Source: Taudactylus pleione
Lineage: Eukaryota > Chordata > Amphibia > Anura > Myobatrachidae
Direction of reading: 5' to 3'
Assembly (NCBI GenBank): GCA_031769625.1
Contig: JAUIMM010000572.1
Coordinates: 7,227,001 to 7,291,000, forward strand
Length of the DNA: 64,000 nucleotides
Shown: positions 45,487 through 57,960 of the stretch, one piece after another
Position numbering within the stretch: position 1 is the stretch's first letter
Layout: every line of letters begins with the position of its first letter
Made by a program: the position numbers and the translations under genes
Notes under the pieces: model-generated
Seen by the model: the letters and a program-made list of their open reading frames with translations, nothing else
Databases searched by the model: none
Told to the model about the DNA's origin: nothing

Positions 45487-45671
45487 TATCTTTCATCATC
45501 CATGCATGCAGGCCAACTTGGACGATATTGCCTGTTCAGAGATGTGGCAGGATGACTCAGTGAAAGGTATGTTTGAAAGATCTTTGAAAGATATCTTTCA
45601 AGTTGTTGGTGGTACAGATCGTACCGTGTGTATAGATTTGTGAGAATTTTAACGTGTTTCACAGTCTACAG

Positions 45672-46034
45672 CGGGGATTGGGGAACCTCTTGCCTGGGGA
45701 CATATAAGGCTTTCAGAATCATTTGGTCTAGCCCTCTGTGCTTTTTTCTGCTAGCCTCATCTGGCTAGCAGGGTGTCTAGAATGGCACACTGTAGCCAGA
45801 ATCTATGCAGCAGTGCCACTTGGAGCATCCTTAGGGTACTTCAGATGGTCACATCGCTGCCCTAACAGTTCCCCGGAGCATCCAGGGACGCTTTGGCCAT
45901 TGCTGTAATCACTGGTGATTGTGTCCCCGCCCCCGTGTGATGTCACGTGGAGGGGGCGTGGTCTGTACCGGGCCCGCAAATAATGTTATATATATCAAAA
46001 TGGCCCCCGGCAGAGAAAAGGTTCCCCGCCACTG
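45672..46034. mobile_element. hAT-like MITE, about 363 bp, with 8-bp flanking repeat
   Basis: The left end contains GGGGATTGGGGAACCTCTTG and the right end is the imperfect complement of it (AAAGGTTCCCCGCCACTG). GTCTACAG occurs exactly at both flanks (45664-45671 and 46035-46042). The CAG-type ends and 8-bp duplication suggest hAT. The exact left boundary is ambiguous because CAG is shared with the duplication. A related, reverse-oriented fragment is at about 57775-57960. Confidence 0.65.
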
Positions 46035-46042
46035 GTCTACAG

Positions 46043-47260
46043 CTTCATTTTATTTTATCTGGGATCTTATTACAGAAGTAATAAATAACAATTATATCAC
46101 TGATATCACATTAATATGTCCCATAAAATTAAAGCGTCAGACAAACTACCATCAGCAAAATTATTTTCATTGGAGTCTTAGAATAAGTTCAACCCATTAT
46201 TACACCTCATACTGCATTGGGTACCAAATAGCATACTAAAATAACTGGCAACACCAGCTAGCAAATACTGTATGTTTATGCCTTGTGGTAAAAAAGGAAA
46301 TGTCATCACAGCACTTAAACCTAAATATCAAAATCTTAAATAAATTACCCAGAGGGACTAGAGCACAATATGATGTCAATTAGTATTATTAGAGCCATGA
46401 ACTGCTGATATTAAATGTTTCAGATAGAGGAAAGTTAATGCAGATGCTGTCTAAACTGGTTACATATGATTCAATGTATTTTTATATGGGATAAAAATGG
46501 AAGAGAAAGAGTTAGCATACAGTACATTTAGCATCAGTGTTAAATGTCAGTCTTTTTATGTAGTACAGTATACTAATTGTGGCATAAAATACTTAAACAA
46601 CTTAAATTATTAGTCCCATTAAAGTGCTCTATTTTCGATGCAGTAGCAAACAGAAAAGATACGTAAATTACAGATATGTATATCATATACAACACATAAA
46701 AGTCATAGCTGCAGGGAGCATATTAACTTTGACAGGAATCCTAATGAAGACACCAATAAATTTGCTTCATACTTTTAGTTCTAGAGGAGCTTGATCATGT
46801 TCATTTTTAATAAAGGATGTTTCTAGATAAATCTAGCCTGTGATGTTCAGTACATTATTTATGTTGATTCCATTTATGCAGCTGGCTCTGATGCTGATTT
46901 CCCCACTGGCATTTGTACAGTTTTCTGCAGCAACGTAATGTAAGTTTTGGACAGTAAAATTGCATTACGTTTCTTTCAGTGTTCATGGAGGAAATGTGAT
47001 ATTACTATAGCTGATAATGTTTTTATAGTGCTGTTTCATCAATATATTGAATATCTCAAAAGCTAGTTTTACAATTGTTTACTTAAGGCACGTTAATGTT
47101 TATTAGTGAGTTTAGTTGTGGCTACACAGAGTGTGAAGTAGCTAATAAATGCATCATAAGAAGATTGAAATATACTAAAATACAAACATTTATTAAATGG
47201 AAGTCACTAAGAAAAATATTCTCTGTGCTGGTAGAATTGTGATAAATGGTTCCAGCACTA
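46043..47260. other. No feature identified
   Basis: AT-rich unique-looking sequence between two MITEs. The longest open frames end within it and match nothing I recognise. Confidence 0.4.
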
Positions 47261-48172
47261 AGGGTTCTATTTATGAACATTATTTTTACTAAAATAAAGT
47301 GAAAAAGGGTGTTTTCACACCCTTTTCACATTATTTTAGTATCACCTATAGTTACTACAGGGCAATTGGAGCAGAATTCCTAAAATTCTACTCCAACCCC
47401 TAAGTATCACTTATTTTTAGTAATCAGGTCGCATTTCCCAAAATTGTAATGGGAAATGTGATCCGACAAGAGTTACTAAAAACAAATTGTAAAAAAATAC
47501 CGGGGAAAGCCCTGTGATAATAACGCCACCTGGAGGTGGCATTATCCAGGGTCTCCCCCGGTTACCGGGCTCCTACTATGCTCTAAAAGGCAGAGCAGAG
47601 CCGGCCTCAGTGATCACCTGTGTTGTCTAAACAGACCGCAAGCTGATCACTGCAAAAAAAAAAATAGCAAAAAAAAAAATTCACTTACCTGACTTCATGG
47701 ACCGGTGGTCGGGGCTCCAGTGATGACTTCTCTCCAGTCAGCTGGTCTCCCATGCTGCACTGCGGCCCAGTCATCAGCTGACCGGGTCATGGTGCAGGAT
47801 GGGAGGTCAGCTTACCGGAGGACATGGAAGACATCACCAGAGGTCAGATCATTCAGATAAGTGTAATTAAGGGAGAGGGGGGGTCGCAGGGGGTCCGCTA
47901 TCATGGGGGGCGGGGTTTAATGACAGCGGCAGGGCTTAGCACCGGGGGGTAGCAGCGACGGTCAGTTGGCGCATGCGCGCAGCACTAGTCACAGTATTTT
48001 TTTGCAAAAATACCGTGACTAGTGTGCGCAGGAGATTCGCAGGGACAGAGCTTTCTTGCAAGGGATTTGTAGTAAATCCCTGTGATATTGCCTGAATTCG
48101 CGATGCGAATTCAGTCGGTAATATCACACTACAATCTGCATTATTAATGCGGATTGTAGTAAATAGAGCCCT
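47261..48172. mobile_element. TA-flanked MITE of about 910 bp, AGGGTTCTATTTA ended
   Basis: The left end AGGGTTCTATTTATGAAC and the right end GTAGTAAATAGAGCCCT are inverted. Near each end inner palindromes occur (AAAAGGGTGTTTTCACACCC at about 47307; ATATTGCCTGAATTCGCGAT at about 48088). TA is adjacent on both sides. The middle (47500-47930) is GC-rich without coding frames. Confidence 0.7.
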
Positions 48173-48479
48173 ATATACCTAATTCCCTCAACATACTGAC
48201 CATATATTTTTAGATTCTTAGCATCAATGCCTTGAGCAGCCATTTTTGCAGCACCAATCAAGTCATATAGAACATATTATTGGGGATTTCTACCCCTGGG
48301 GTGTTTATATAATCTCTTTATTCTGGTACATCCATTTTATGGGAATTCTATCAATGGATCGATGCAACAGACTCCCTTACTTACTGAGAATTTGCTGTAA
48401 AACTTCTCTAATAATACAATATAAACATAGGCTTGAATGATTTGCAACACAGAGCAATAACAATATGACAGCAGACTTA

Positions 48480-48656
48480 GGGGTCTATTTACTAAACTGT
48501 GTTAGGAGATAAAGTTAATGGTGATAAGGTATCAGCCAATCAGCTCCTAACTGCCATGTCACAGGCTGTGTTTGAAAAATGGCATTTGGGAGCTGATTGG
48601 CTGGTACCTTATCACTTTTCACTTTATCTCCTAACACAGCTTAGTAAATAGACCCC
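48480..48656. mobile_element. Foldback MITE, 177 bp
   Basis: The arms GGGGTCTATTTACTAA and TTAGTAAATAGACCCC, plus inner AGCCAATCAGCTCCTAACTG and GGGAGCTGATTGGCT, make one long hairpin. TA target dinucleotides 48478-48479 and 48657-48658. A close relative is at 61693-61874 and a more diverged one at 13893-14068. Confidence 0.85.
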
Positions 48657-48724
48657 TATGATTGGAAAACAGCAGTCTACCATTTATATCCATGTCTCAA
48701 ATCAGTCAATTCTACAGCTTTATA

Positions 48725-49380
48725 AACGGGATGTAGTAATGAGACCGGCATCCGAAAGGCCACCGGTCTCAATACCGACATTGGAATCCCGGCAAGGGAC
48801 TTCAGGTAGGCATCAAAATACCGACGTCTATCTTATTCCCAACACCAGAATGCCGAAGGACGCCAGCCCGAATTAGATAAGTCTGGGGCGCCCTTAGCAT
48901 TAGCCGCAGGGGGAGACGGTTAGGTTTAGGGAGTGTAGCGGAGTTAGTGTCAGTTTTTTTGGGGGGGATGTTAGGTTTAGGTACCCCTAGGGGGGAGGTT
49001 AGGGTTAGGCACCCCCCAGAGGGTTAGGTTTAGGGAGCGGTAACAGGGAGTTAGGGTTAGGCACCTTCGGGGGCAGGTTAGGGTTAGGCACTAGGGGGGA
49101 GGGTTAGGGTAAGGCTCCTCTGGGGAGAGGTTAGGATTAGGCACGACCCCTGGAAGGTAAGGTTTAGGAAGTGGTAAGAGGAGGTTAGGGTTAGGCACTA
49201 GGTGGGAGGTTAGGATTAGGCACTACTAAGGGAGGGTTAGGGGGGGATAGGGGTAGGGATAGAGTACTTAACTGCCCTGTCAGTATCTTCTCCCAGAGGG
49301 CTGCCGGCATTGGGATAGGAACCGGCGGCTATTCAGCCACTGGGATTTCAAACCCATTTCTTATAGACACTTTCAGCAAA
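48725..49380. repeat. Telomere-like GGTTAGGGTTAGGCA array inside a CCGGCATT-ended repeat
   Basis: From about 48960 to 49250 degenerate units GGTTAGGGTTAGGCACTAGG repeat with spacing of about 30-40 bp. Flanks contain CCGGTCTCAATACCGACATT and GCCGGCATTGGGATAGGAAC, which pair as loose inverted ends, so the array belongs to a mobile repeat and not a telomere. Same type as 51720-52110. Confidence 0.65.
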
Positions 49381-49800
49381 GGTCTTCAATACCAATTAGT
49401 ATTTATTGTGCTGCATTTACCAATTCTCTAGTGTGATGGTAAAGTCTTTGCATGGCTGTGTAAACTCCACCCTCTTTGCTGGAAAAACCATTTAACTACT
49501 TAACAGTCTAATATTTTTCCAAAAATGTCTCCATGGTGTCTGTTTTTTTTTAATCAAATTATAGAAATATTAAATATTTAAATGTGATTCAGTATAATTT
49601 TATTAACAAATATGCATATATTTTAATAGCATTATACTGAAAAAGGGTTAAATAACTTTTTTTTTAAAATAAACTTGTACCAAAATGTTTTTTTAAAACG
49701 ATATAAAACATAATTTTCCTTCTTGCAGGACTTCACAGTCTTGCAAGAAGAGCAGATAGCAGCAGGGGGTGGGCAATTCTGGGACAGCTCAGTTTGTCTT

Positions 49801-49993
49801 GGGGGTAAATTTACTAAAGTGAGAGGTTTTAGAAGTGAGTTTTAAAAGTGATGTTGCCCATAGCAACCAATCAGATTCTCCTTAACATTTAACTAGCACC
49901 TTCCAGAAGATAATAGCTAGAATCTGATTGGTTGCTATGGGCAACATCACTTTTAAAACTCATTTCTAAAAACTCACTTTAGTAAATTTACCT
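49801..49993. mobile_element. Foldback MITE, about 193 bp, same family as 39549-39731
   Basis: Outer arms GTAAATTTACTAAAGTGAG and CTCACTTTAGTAAATTTAC. Inner arms TGATGTTGCCCATAGCAACC and GGTTGCTATGGGCAACATCA pair perfectly over 20 bp. No coding frame. Confidence 0.85.
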
Positions 49994-50689
49994 CTTGGTC
50001 TCATCTCATGGGACCATGCCAGACAAGTGGTTAATTAGATGGTTATTTGGCAGGCACAGAGGGACTAAACTAAACATTTATACATGATTTCTACAACAAA
50101 TTGTCCATAAAATTTGTATTAATTCATTATTTTTATTTCTATGTCTTTCAAATGTTTCTATTATTGTTATATTCACAGACTACTATAAGAAAGGGTTATT
50201 TTGTCCATTGTTTCTATCGATACCTAATTTACTACTCCATAACTGTAGAGGGTCTCAGACTGGAGATGGGATTGGTTGTACGGATTGTTATTGTCCTCCG
50301 CCATTCTCTCTCCCCATTATGGTATAACCACAGTTTTCCTCCCAGTAAATGCCATATGGAGTTTTCCTCATGAAATTATTTTTTTCATACAGACATAGCC
50401 CAAATTTGCTAATTTCCTTCCTAAGCAGATGTGATAGATCGGTTTCATCTTCTCTGCATTATCTCTATCAATATTTTCAATTGCACAGACAAACCCACTA
50501 GACAAAAATGGCACACACACCCCTTGAATCATTATACTTCTTACGCTCGATGGCTAGAGGTCTATTATCCACTATATATTGCCTTTTGTTCTTTTGCACA
50601 GCCCTAGACATTGTACCTCATGGGATTGCATGGCACATAGGACTGGGGAGACTCCTGATTCTGATACCTGATCGCAGACTTGATCTAAT

Positions 50690-51200
50690 TTGGGTGGATC
50701 AGCTACTTTGATTTATAATTGGGAAAATTCACTGAAAATCTATCTGAGATGGTGTTTGCACAGGATATTTCCCTCCACCTCCAAGTTACGTTGGAGAGGA
50801 TTTGGCCAGGTTAGTAATCTACACCACATAATCTGGTCATGTCGTAAATTGGTGTCCATGTGGACTATGTGCTCATATCACAGGTCACAATGCCTTCTTC
50901 ATCTACTTATTCTTTCTTGCCTACCAGGGATCTCAAAACACAGTCAGAAATTGATAAAGAATACTGTAAGCTTGGCAAAGACTCGAACTGTGCTACTTTG
51001 GAACTCCTTAGCCCCACTCTCTATTTCTTTGATAAAAATTAACATATAAAATGGAACATTATTGACAAAAGACAATGGGCCTATCGCCCATATGGACATA
51101 TAGCATATCATGATACTCCTCTTCCCCTAGTTCTATGTTTATTACATCTCTTTTCACTCTATCATCCCTGAATTGCATTCTGTTATTTGGGAATATAATT
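50690..51200 (+). pseudogene. L1-type LINE ORF2 C-terminal fragment with 3' UTR
   Basis: The frame at 50690-51049 contains LRWCLHRIFPSTSKLRWRGF, NLHHIIWSCRKL and LSCLPGISKHSQKLIK, TVLLWNSL, matching the layout of the L1/Tx1 ORF2 tail (WRC.C....HI.W.C). Preceding RT and endonuclease domains are absent, so it is a 5'-truncated copy. Sequence 51060-51400 resembles its 3' UTR but has no poly(A) end I can fix. Confidence 0.6.
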
Positions 51201-51719
51201 CTCTGAGATTCTCATTTTTCTGCAATTTTTTGAGCTGCAGATTTCGTTCTGTATCTCCTAAATGGTGCACGTGTCCTTTTTCTTTATACACTTGATTAAA
51301 AATGTTTGCTTGTTTTATGTTACCCCTCTTGTTCCTCCCTTCTCTTCTTTCTGTAACCTCCCTTGTATTGCAAAATCCTTGAATAATAAACCAGCAGAAA
51401 ATTATCATATATTGTAACTGAAATCTCCATTACTGCATCAGATATGTCTCTTTTCTAAAATCTAAATGAAAACATCTCCAGCAAGAAATAACCATTGGGC
51501 ACTTTCTGTACTGTTTGCTATGAGTCACTTGTTAAAGTGAATGCCATTTTAGTTTGCAGATACTGAATTACATTTATATTGTAATGCAAAAATCTAGTAC
51601 TATCTACAATAGATACTATTTCTATACATAGATGCAATGCCAAGGATACATTAGATGCAGTACAAATGACATTGACATTGACATATGCTGTATGCTCAGT
51701 GTTGTGATACAAAAGGTAA

Positions 51720-52110
51720 AAAATAAAAAGGCAGATGATAATTTGGTCAATATCAAAAGGTCAACATGGAAATAGGTCGACTGTACAGAAGATTGGCAGG
51801 TAAAAAGGTTAACAGGTTCAAAAAGTCGATATAGAAACAATCAACATATAAATGGTCGACACATGCCTTTTTTTCGGACCCTAATCCTTCACCCTAACCC
51901 TAAACCTCCCCTTGGTGACTAAACCTAATTGTCCCTCCTAATGACTAACCATTACCATTGGGGTAAGTGCATAACCCTAACTGTCCCTCCTAGTGCCTAA
52001 CCCTCCGGTTAGTACCTAACCTAAACCTAACTCTAACCGTAAAAATAAAAAAATGTGTTGACTATTTCTGTGTCATCCATGTCCATGTCGATATTTTGAA
52101 CCGATCGACC
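51720..52110. repeat. GGTCGAC-rich repeat with internal CCCTAACCCTAAACC array
   Basis: The left part has GGTCAACATGG, GGTCGACTG and GGTCGACAC phrases. 51885-52045 is a CCTAACCCTAACCTAAACC-type array (complement strand of the GGTTAGG repeat at 48960-49250). The right end has CCATGTCGATATTTTGAACC. Likely the same family as 48725-49380. Confidence 0.55.
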
Positions 52111-52806
52111 ACTTCCATGCTGCAGACCTGCCAACCTATTCAGCAATAGACCCCCAGACCAGTTTATGCTGAAACAACTATACCGGAGAAGGAGGGACAT
52201 AGAGGAAGGCCAGGGACATTCACTGCAAAGCGTAAAAGAGGAGTGGTTACACTTACTGGTAAGATTACTCAGCTGACCCCAAGAACAGCAGAAGTGGTAC
52301 AGCTGCCAGGGAACCACTAAAGGTACTTTTACTTAGAACCCTGTTTATACCACCATAAGGGAGGATTCGGTTTATGACCACTATTTAAAAAAAGCAAGTG
52401 CACTGCACTCTATTTTGAAGCAGAATTATTAAAACTTGAAGTCTAGGGGGGGTCGCCACCAGCGAAGTCCAGGACACTGGTCAGTGTAGTGCGGAGTGTG
52501 ATCCGCACTATACAGTAACAAAAACCACCACTGGCACCGTGTAGTACACTACCCAGCGGCAGTGTGTTTGTTTTGGCAGTCAATGAGAATCAGACAGACT
52601 CTCATTGGCTGCTGTGTCCACTGCCGGAGCCGTGCTGGAGCTCACTCATGATCTCCAACTTCCAGCTCCCACAGTGGGTGATGGGAGAGACATCATGATG
52701 TGCAGAGCAGGCCGGGAGGACGGACGAGCAGACGGTGGTGGTCACAGGAGTGGGGATTCAGGTAATTGTTTTTTGTGTGTGTGTGTGTTTTTGTCCTTAT
52801 ATATGT

Positions 52807-54205
52807 AAGGGGCACTGGCACTGCATAGGGGGTCCACTACTGGGAGGACTGCATTGGGGGGACTACTACTGGGTGCACTGGCACTGCATGGGGGGGCAAC
52901 TACTGGGGGCACTGCTTAGGGTGGACTACTACTGGCAGCACTATATAAGGGGCACTACTGGGGGCACTGCATAGGGGACTATTACTGGGGTACTATATAA
53001 GAGGCAATACTGGGGGCACTGCATAGGGGGAACTACTACTGGGGGCACTATATAAGGGGCACTGCATAGGGGGAAGCATTACTGGGTCACTGCATAGGGG
53101 GGGCACTACTGGGGGTACTGCTTAGGGAGTACTACTGGGGGCACTACATAAAGGGGCACTACTGGGGGCACTGTTTAGGGGAGACTACTACTGGGGCCAC
53201 AATATAAGGGGCACTACTGCATAGGGGGACCACTACTGGGGGCATTGTATAGGGGGTTGTCTGCTACTGGGGTCACTATATAAGGGGCACTGCATAGAAG
53301 GAACTGCTACTGCGGGCACTATATAAGGTGCACTACTGGGGGCACTGCATAGGGGGACAACTACTAGGCACACTGTATAGGGGGGACTACTACTGGGGGC
53401 ACTATGTAAGGGGCACTGCATAGGGGGGACCACTACTGGGGCATTGCATAGGGGGGCACTACTGGGGGTACTGCATAGGGAGTACTACTGGGGGCACTAC
53501 ATAAGGGGCACTACTGGGGGCACTGTATAGGGGGGACTACTACTGGGGCCACAATATAAGGGGCATTACTAGGAGCATTGCATTGTGGACCACTACTGGG
53601 GGCATTGTATAGGGGGTTGTCTGCTACTGCGGGCACTATATAAGATGCACTACTGGGGGCACTGCATAGGGGGGACTACTACTGGGGGCACTATATAAGG
53701 GGCATTACTGGGGCACTGCATAGGGGAGACAACTACTGGGGCACTATATAAGGGGCACTACTGGGAGCACTGCATAGGGGTAACTACTACTGAGGGCACT
53801 ATATAAGGGGCACTGCATAGGGGGATCACTACTGGGGGGCACTGTATAAGGGGGACTACTACTGGGGGCACTGTGTAAGGGGCACTGCATAGGGGGACCC
53901 ACTACTGGGGGCACTGTATAAGGGGCACTACTGGGAGTACTGCACAGGGGATACCACTACTAGGGGCACTGTAAAAGGGGCACTGCAGAGGGGGGACCAC
54001 TACTGGGGGCACTGCGTAAGGGGACTACTACTAGCAGGACTGTATAAGGGGTATTACTGGGGGCATTGTATAAGGGGCACTGTATGAGAGGCACTATATA
54101 AGTGGCACTAATGGGGCACTGCATAAGGAGCACTGTATAAAGGTGCATTACTGGGGGCACTGTATAAGGGCACTATTGGGGGCACTGTATAAGGAGCACT
54201 ACCCT
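52807..54205 (+). repeat. Minisatellite of about 1.4 kb (GGGGCACTACTGGGGGCACTGCATAGGGGG units)
   Basis: Tandem units of about 50-60 bp, made of two half-units: CACTACTGGGGGCACTGCAT/AGGGGG and CTACTACTGGGGGCACTATATAAGG. Unit length and composition vary. Flanks (52440-52800 and 54205-54440) look like parts of one larger element ending CCTAGTTACGCCACTGC. Small open frames here are repeat artefacts. Confidence 0.9.
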
Positions 54206-54439
54206 CTTGCAATGCCCACTACTACTTGGCACATTAAGGTGCATATGGAATGGAAAGGAATATTCCCAGAGTGACGAGAAATGGTGGTGTGTCATGTTGA
54301 CACGCCCCCATTTTCCAGTGGTCACGCCCCTTGTGGCATGTGACCATGGACACTTTTCACTGCACGCACATATTTGGGGGGTGGCTCTGTTTTTTCACCT
54401 GCCCTGGGCTCCAAATACCCTAGTTACGCCACTGCTTGA

Positions 54440-57400
54440 AGTATAAGAGAATGCTTTTTATTTCTTTTAAAAGGCTTTTGATGCTCATTAAAAATCATCG
54501 GCAAAATATTCATCCGAGAACCATATATAGGAGCTGTACTGGTTTCCAAAAGACTAACAAATTATATTTGCAGGACATAATCCAGTAATTCAGCAATGCA
54601 TATAAACTGCAACATTGCTGGATATTTTATCACTATTGTTTTCTTTTACCGTTTTATATATCAGTTTGTGAATTTAAATGTGCTTGTTGCATTTTATGTT
54701 TAAACACTGTGCTCTACAAGTAATGTCACGTTCTTATAGATATTTATATGTGCAAGTTATATTGTATGTCTAAACATTGTGTCCTCCAATCATTGTTACA
54801 TATGGGTAACTTTTAATATGGATACACCTGTATAAACATAAGACAACAGAAGTTGTACTTGAATAAAAGTATTTTTATAGAACCATTCTTCGTAAAGGAC
54901 ATTTACTGTTCTAAGGATACGAAGTCTTTGTATTGTTATGTAATTGTTCTGAAATAGTACCTATACTCGGCACCATCTTTTTCTAATAGTTAAGTTATAT
55001 TACCCTGACAATCAGTACTATGGCTATAATTGAAATGATGATAGAGTGCAAGGCCAGAGTGTATGTAGCCAAAAGTTCACATGCATCATTATTTCACATT
55101 AAACAATATTATTTTTCAGTAAAGATGAGCAAATATGAGAAAATACTTTGCACACCTCCATTTCTGCAAATCTGTGAAATGGCATTCAGCACTGTATCTG
55201 TATTCCCCACATTTTGCAGAGTTTATGGCCAATAAATAAAGCCTTGCACCAATCTCAATTCTGCATTGTGGTGCGATTTCACAGGAGAAATCCACATGGA
55301 ACAAAAATAATTTGAGGTTCTATATAGGACACTTAATGATGAATCCTGACAAAAATATACAAAATTCCAAACTCATGAATAATGTTAATATTCCATGGAA
55401 CAATTATGAAAATGTTACTGATTTCTATTTCACAGTAATTAACATTTTAAAGTACATCAACAAATGACAGTAATATGGATGGTAAAGCTTTAAAAGATAA
55501 TGCATATAGAGTAATGGACTTTTAGGCACTTAATGTAAACTTGTTGGATGAGGACTGTGAAGACAAGGTAGTAAGTTTATGATGATGGGAATGTCATGGT
55601 CCAGCAAATTGCAACTTATTATGAAGACAGAGAATCGATAGGCTCTTGAAATGAAATGGGTCTCTTCACTTGTAAGACAATTCGATTAGACACAGCCACA
55701 AAATAAGTGGCTGAGACTACTCTGAGAAATACCTTCGTCATCATCTTCATCATTATCTTCTGAGATGAGACAATGATTGTGAACCTGATTATTATAGTAT
55801 CTATGTACAAACCATATTGCACAAACAAAACAAAAAAAATATTTTGCTGACAGTTTTCTATTTTAAAAAGTGCAGGTAAATGAAAGTACTATTTTACCAG
55901 AAATACTCTATTTTATTTTCATTTTTCATTATGTACTTAGAGTAAAAATATTCTTTTATTGCTAACTTATGGCTGCAAATAAACTTCAAACAGCTCAGCT
56001 TATCAAACTTCTAACAACCCTAACAGCTGTTTTGTATGCAGGGAGAATACTGAATACTGTTTGATTTTGTATGTACAGTAATGTTAAAATTACCTGGCAG
56101 ATTTATTCTAACACTACAAATTAGAGCAAGCCCCTCTTCATTTCTGTCAGCACAAGAGACAGAACTAGTGGCAGTACAGCCGATGCATTGCATCAGGGCC
56201 CCCCACAATGAAGTGGCTCGCAGCCAGTTGGTTTATACTGAGTCAGACTCACTCATTAGAGCACACCGCCACCGCCACCGCACAAAAAGGAAGGATGTGG
56301 TCTGGACAGAGGATATGGTCCCCACTGCTCTCAGTCTTCTCATATCTCCCCTGAGTGCCCAGCTCCTCCTCCACTTTCTTACCTCCAGCTCTGTCCTGCA
56401 TATCAGACATGCCAGAGTTACCCCATGTAAAGGCGAGCCCCAGCCCACATGAGGCCCTAATTAACACAGTGCCACAACCGCAGTCTATGTATATAATCAT
56501 GCTGCCACCACTGATAATATCTGGTTCACCCTACAAATGTTCCTGGTGCAACTGGACAATCCAGATAACCTGTGTCTGCTGTTAACCCTGTGTTATCCTG
56601 TATCTACCTGCTTAATAAACCTTCAACTGGTTAAGTCATCTGCCATGTGCATTAACTAACCTCCATTGCAGACCGCTGCCACCTACCACTGTAGTGTATG
56701 CCAATATTACTGCTCTTAACAATCTCATGTGTCCCTGGTGCAAAAACCCAGGAAGGAGAGGAGGAGCTGCCCTTCCCCTATCTGCAGAGCCACCACAGCT
56801 GAGCCAGACACTGAGCCACGTGCTGCAGTTCTGACGGGAGACCAGCAGTTACAGGTAAATAAAGACTCTTTACTAAAGAGTACAGTTTGTTTTGTTTAGT
56901 CACTACTATACAGTCGGGGTATACGGCAACAAAGTACATATAGTGGACAATTCTATGTTATACAGTCAGGGCTTACCCCTGACTGTATATATTATCATAC
57001 CTCCAAACTGTTCCACATAGAGGAAGAGCAGGTGAATAGATGCTGTGAGCATGTGCATGACATCTACTTGCAGGGGAGAGTCTGGGGGTGACCATCATTT
57101 CCAGGAGTGCTGGGTATACCCCCAGAGTGATGGAAATGGGGGCATTCTGTAAGGCTACACCCTTGTCCACAAGAGGCCATATCTGTTTTTGAGGTTAGGG
57201 GCTGGGGGCGCAAAGCATATTATTACTCCTGGGCCCACCACTCACTAGTTCCACCATTGGTTCGCACATTTTAAATTTGCCTTCACTACAAAATAGCATT
57301 GCTTAACCAATGTACATATTGAAGCTGAACTGTAACTAAATGGAAGAATGTCACCAACATTTAGTAAATATACTGTTTAAGGAATTGGGAGTAGAAATCC

Positions 57401-57775
57401 TTGAAATAAATGTAGTTTCAAAATCTGCCTATATGGCTAATACAGTGAACTAATGTGCCAGAAGAATTTGGACTGTGGGGCTAATTCTGAGTGGCAGACA
57501 AAGTGGCTGTAGTTGCGGTCACAGCAGAACCAAGATTTACTATCTTATGCTAATGCTAGAATTCATGGGACTAATCTGGGGGTCCCTGCATCTGCAAGTG
57601 GAAGCTGTGCCGCCCATTCATTATACGTCAGCCCCAACAACTATCATCATTTGTATTGGCACTTGCACTTACTTATTAAATGGTCCTATAGACAGCACCA
57701 GATTAAGGTCCTTATGGGACTGGAGCTGAAATTTATGAATGGCCTATTGTAAGCTGCCGCAGGAGGTGTGCACAG
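54440..57775. other. Mostly unlabelled intron-like DNA
   Basis: No transposon ends or conserved exon motifs were found. Frames at 56081-56452 and 56233-56448 on opposite strands overlap in a CCGCCACC-rich stretch and look like chance. Confidence 0.35.
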
Positions 57776-57960
57776 CACAATGGGGGTGTGTTTACTGATA
57801 TAAGGGGTGTGGTCTGCACAACAGTTTTGGTCTGCGCCATTCCAAGCACCCTGCTAGCCAGATGCGGGAGCTATGGGGTTGTGACAATGCCGCCCACAGG
57901 GCTCTCCGCCCTGTGTGTTGGCACCGGCCACACTGCCCTCCTTATGGGTCTGGCTAGAAG
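57775..57960. repeat. Fragment related to the 45672-46034 MITE, opposite orientation
   Basis: The segment around GCCATTCCAAGCACCCTGCT, followed by AGCCAGATGCGGGAGC, is the reverse-complement match of 45745-45800 (CATCTGGCTAGCAGGGTGTC). Neither end shows clean inverted termini, so it is a fragment. Confidence 0.5.

Larger units (their letters stand above)
43719..45638. mobile_element. MITE interrupted by the Tc1 element
   Basis: Inverted ends AATCTGTGCACACACAGAGC (left) and CGATCTGTACCACC-type right end (GATCGTACCGTGTGTATAGATT) flank the Tc1 insertion. Each side keeps internal repeats (CGATAACGATATTGTTCATA at the left, GAAAGATATCTTTCAAGTTG at the right). The Tc1 copy sits at TA dinucleotides in its interior. 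Confidence 0.65.

Noticed and set aside
48960..49250. True telomere or chromosome end
   Set aside because: Units are interrupted and degenerate, and unrelated sequence continues on both sides.
52807..54205. CRISPR-like array
   Set aside because: Units are contiguous and variable in length with no unique spacers; this is a vertebrate minisatellite.
55619..55828. Possible missing TACR3 exon on the minus strand
   Set aside because: The translation has hydrophobic stretches but lacks the TM5 and loop motifs and proper splice phase.
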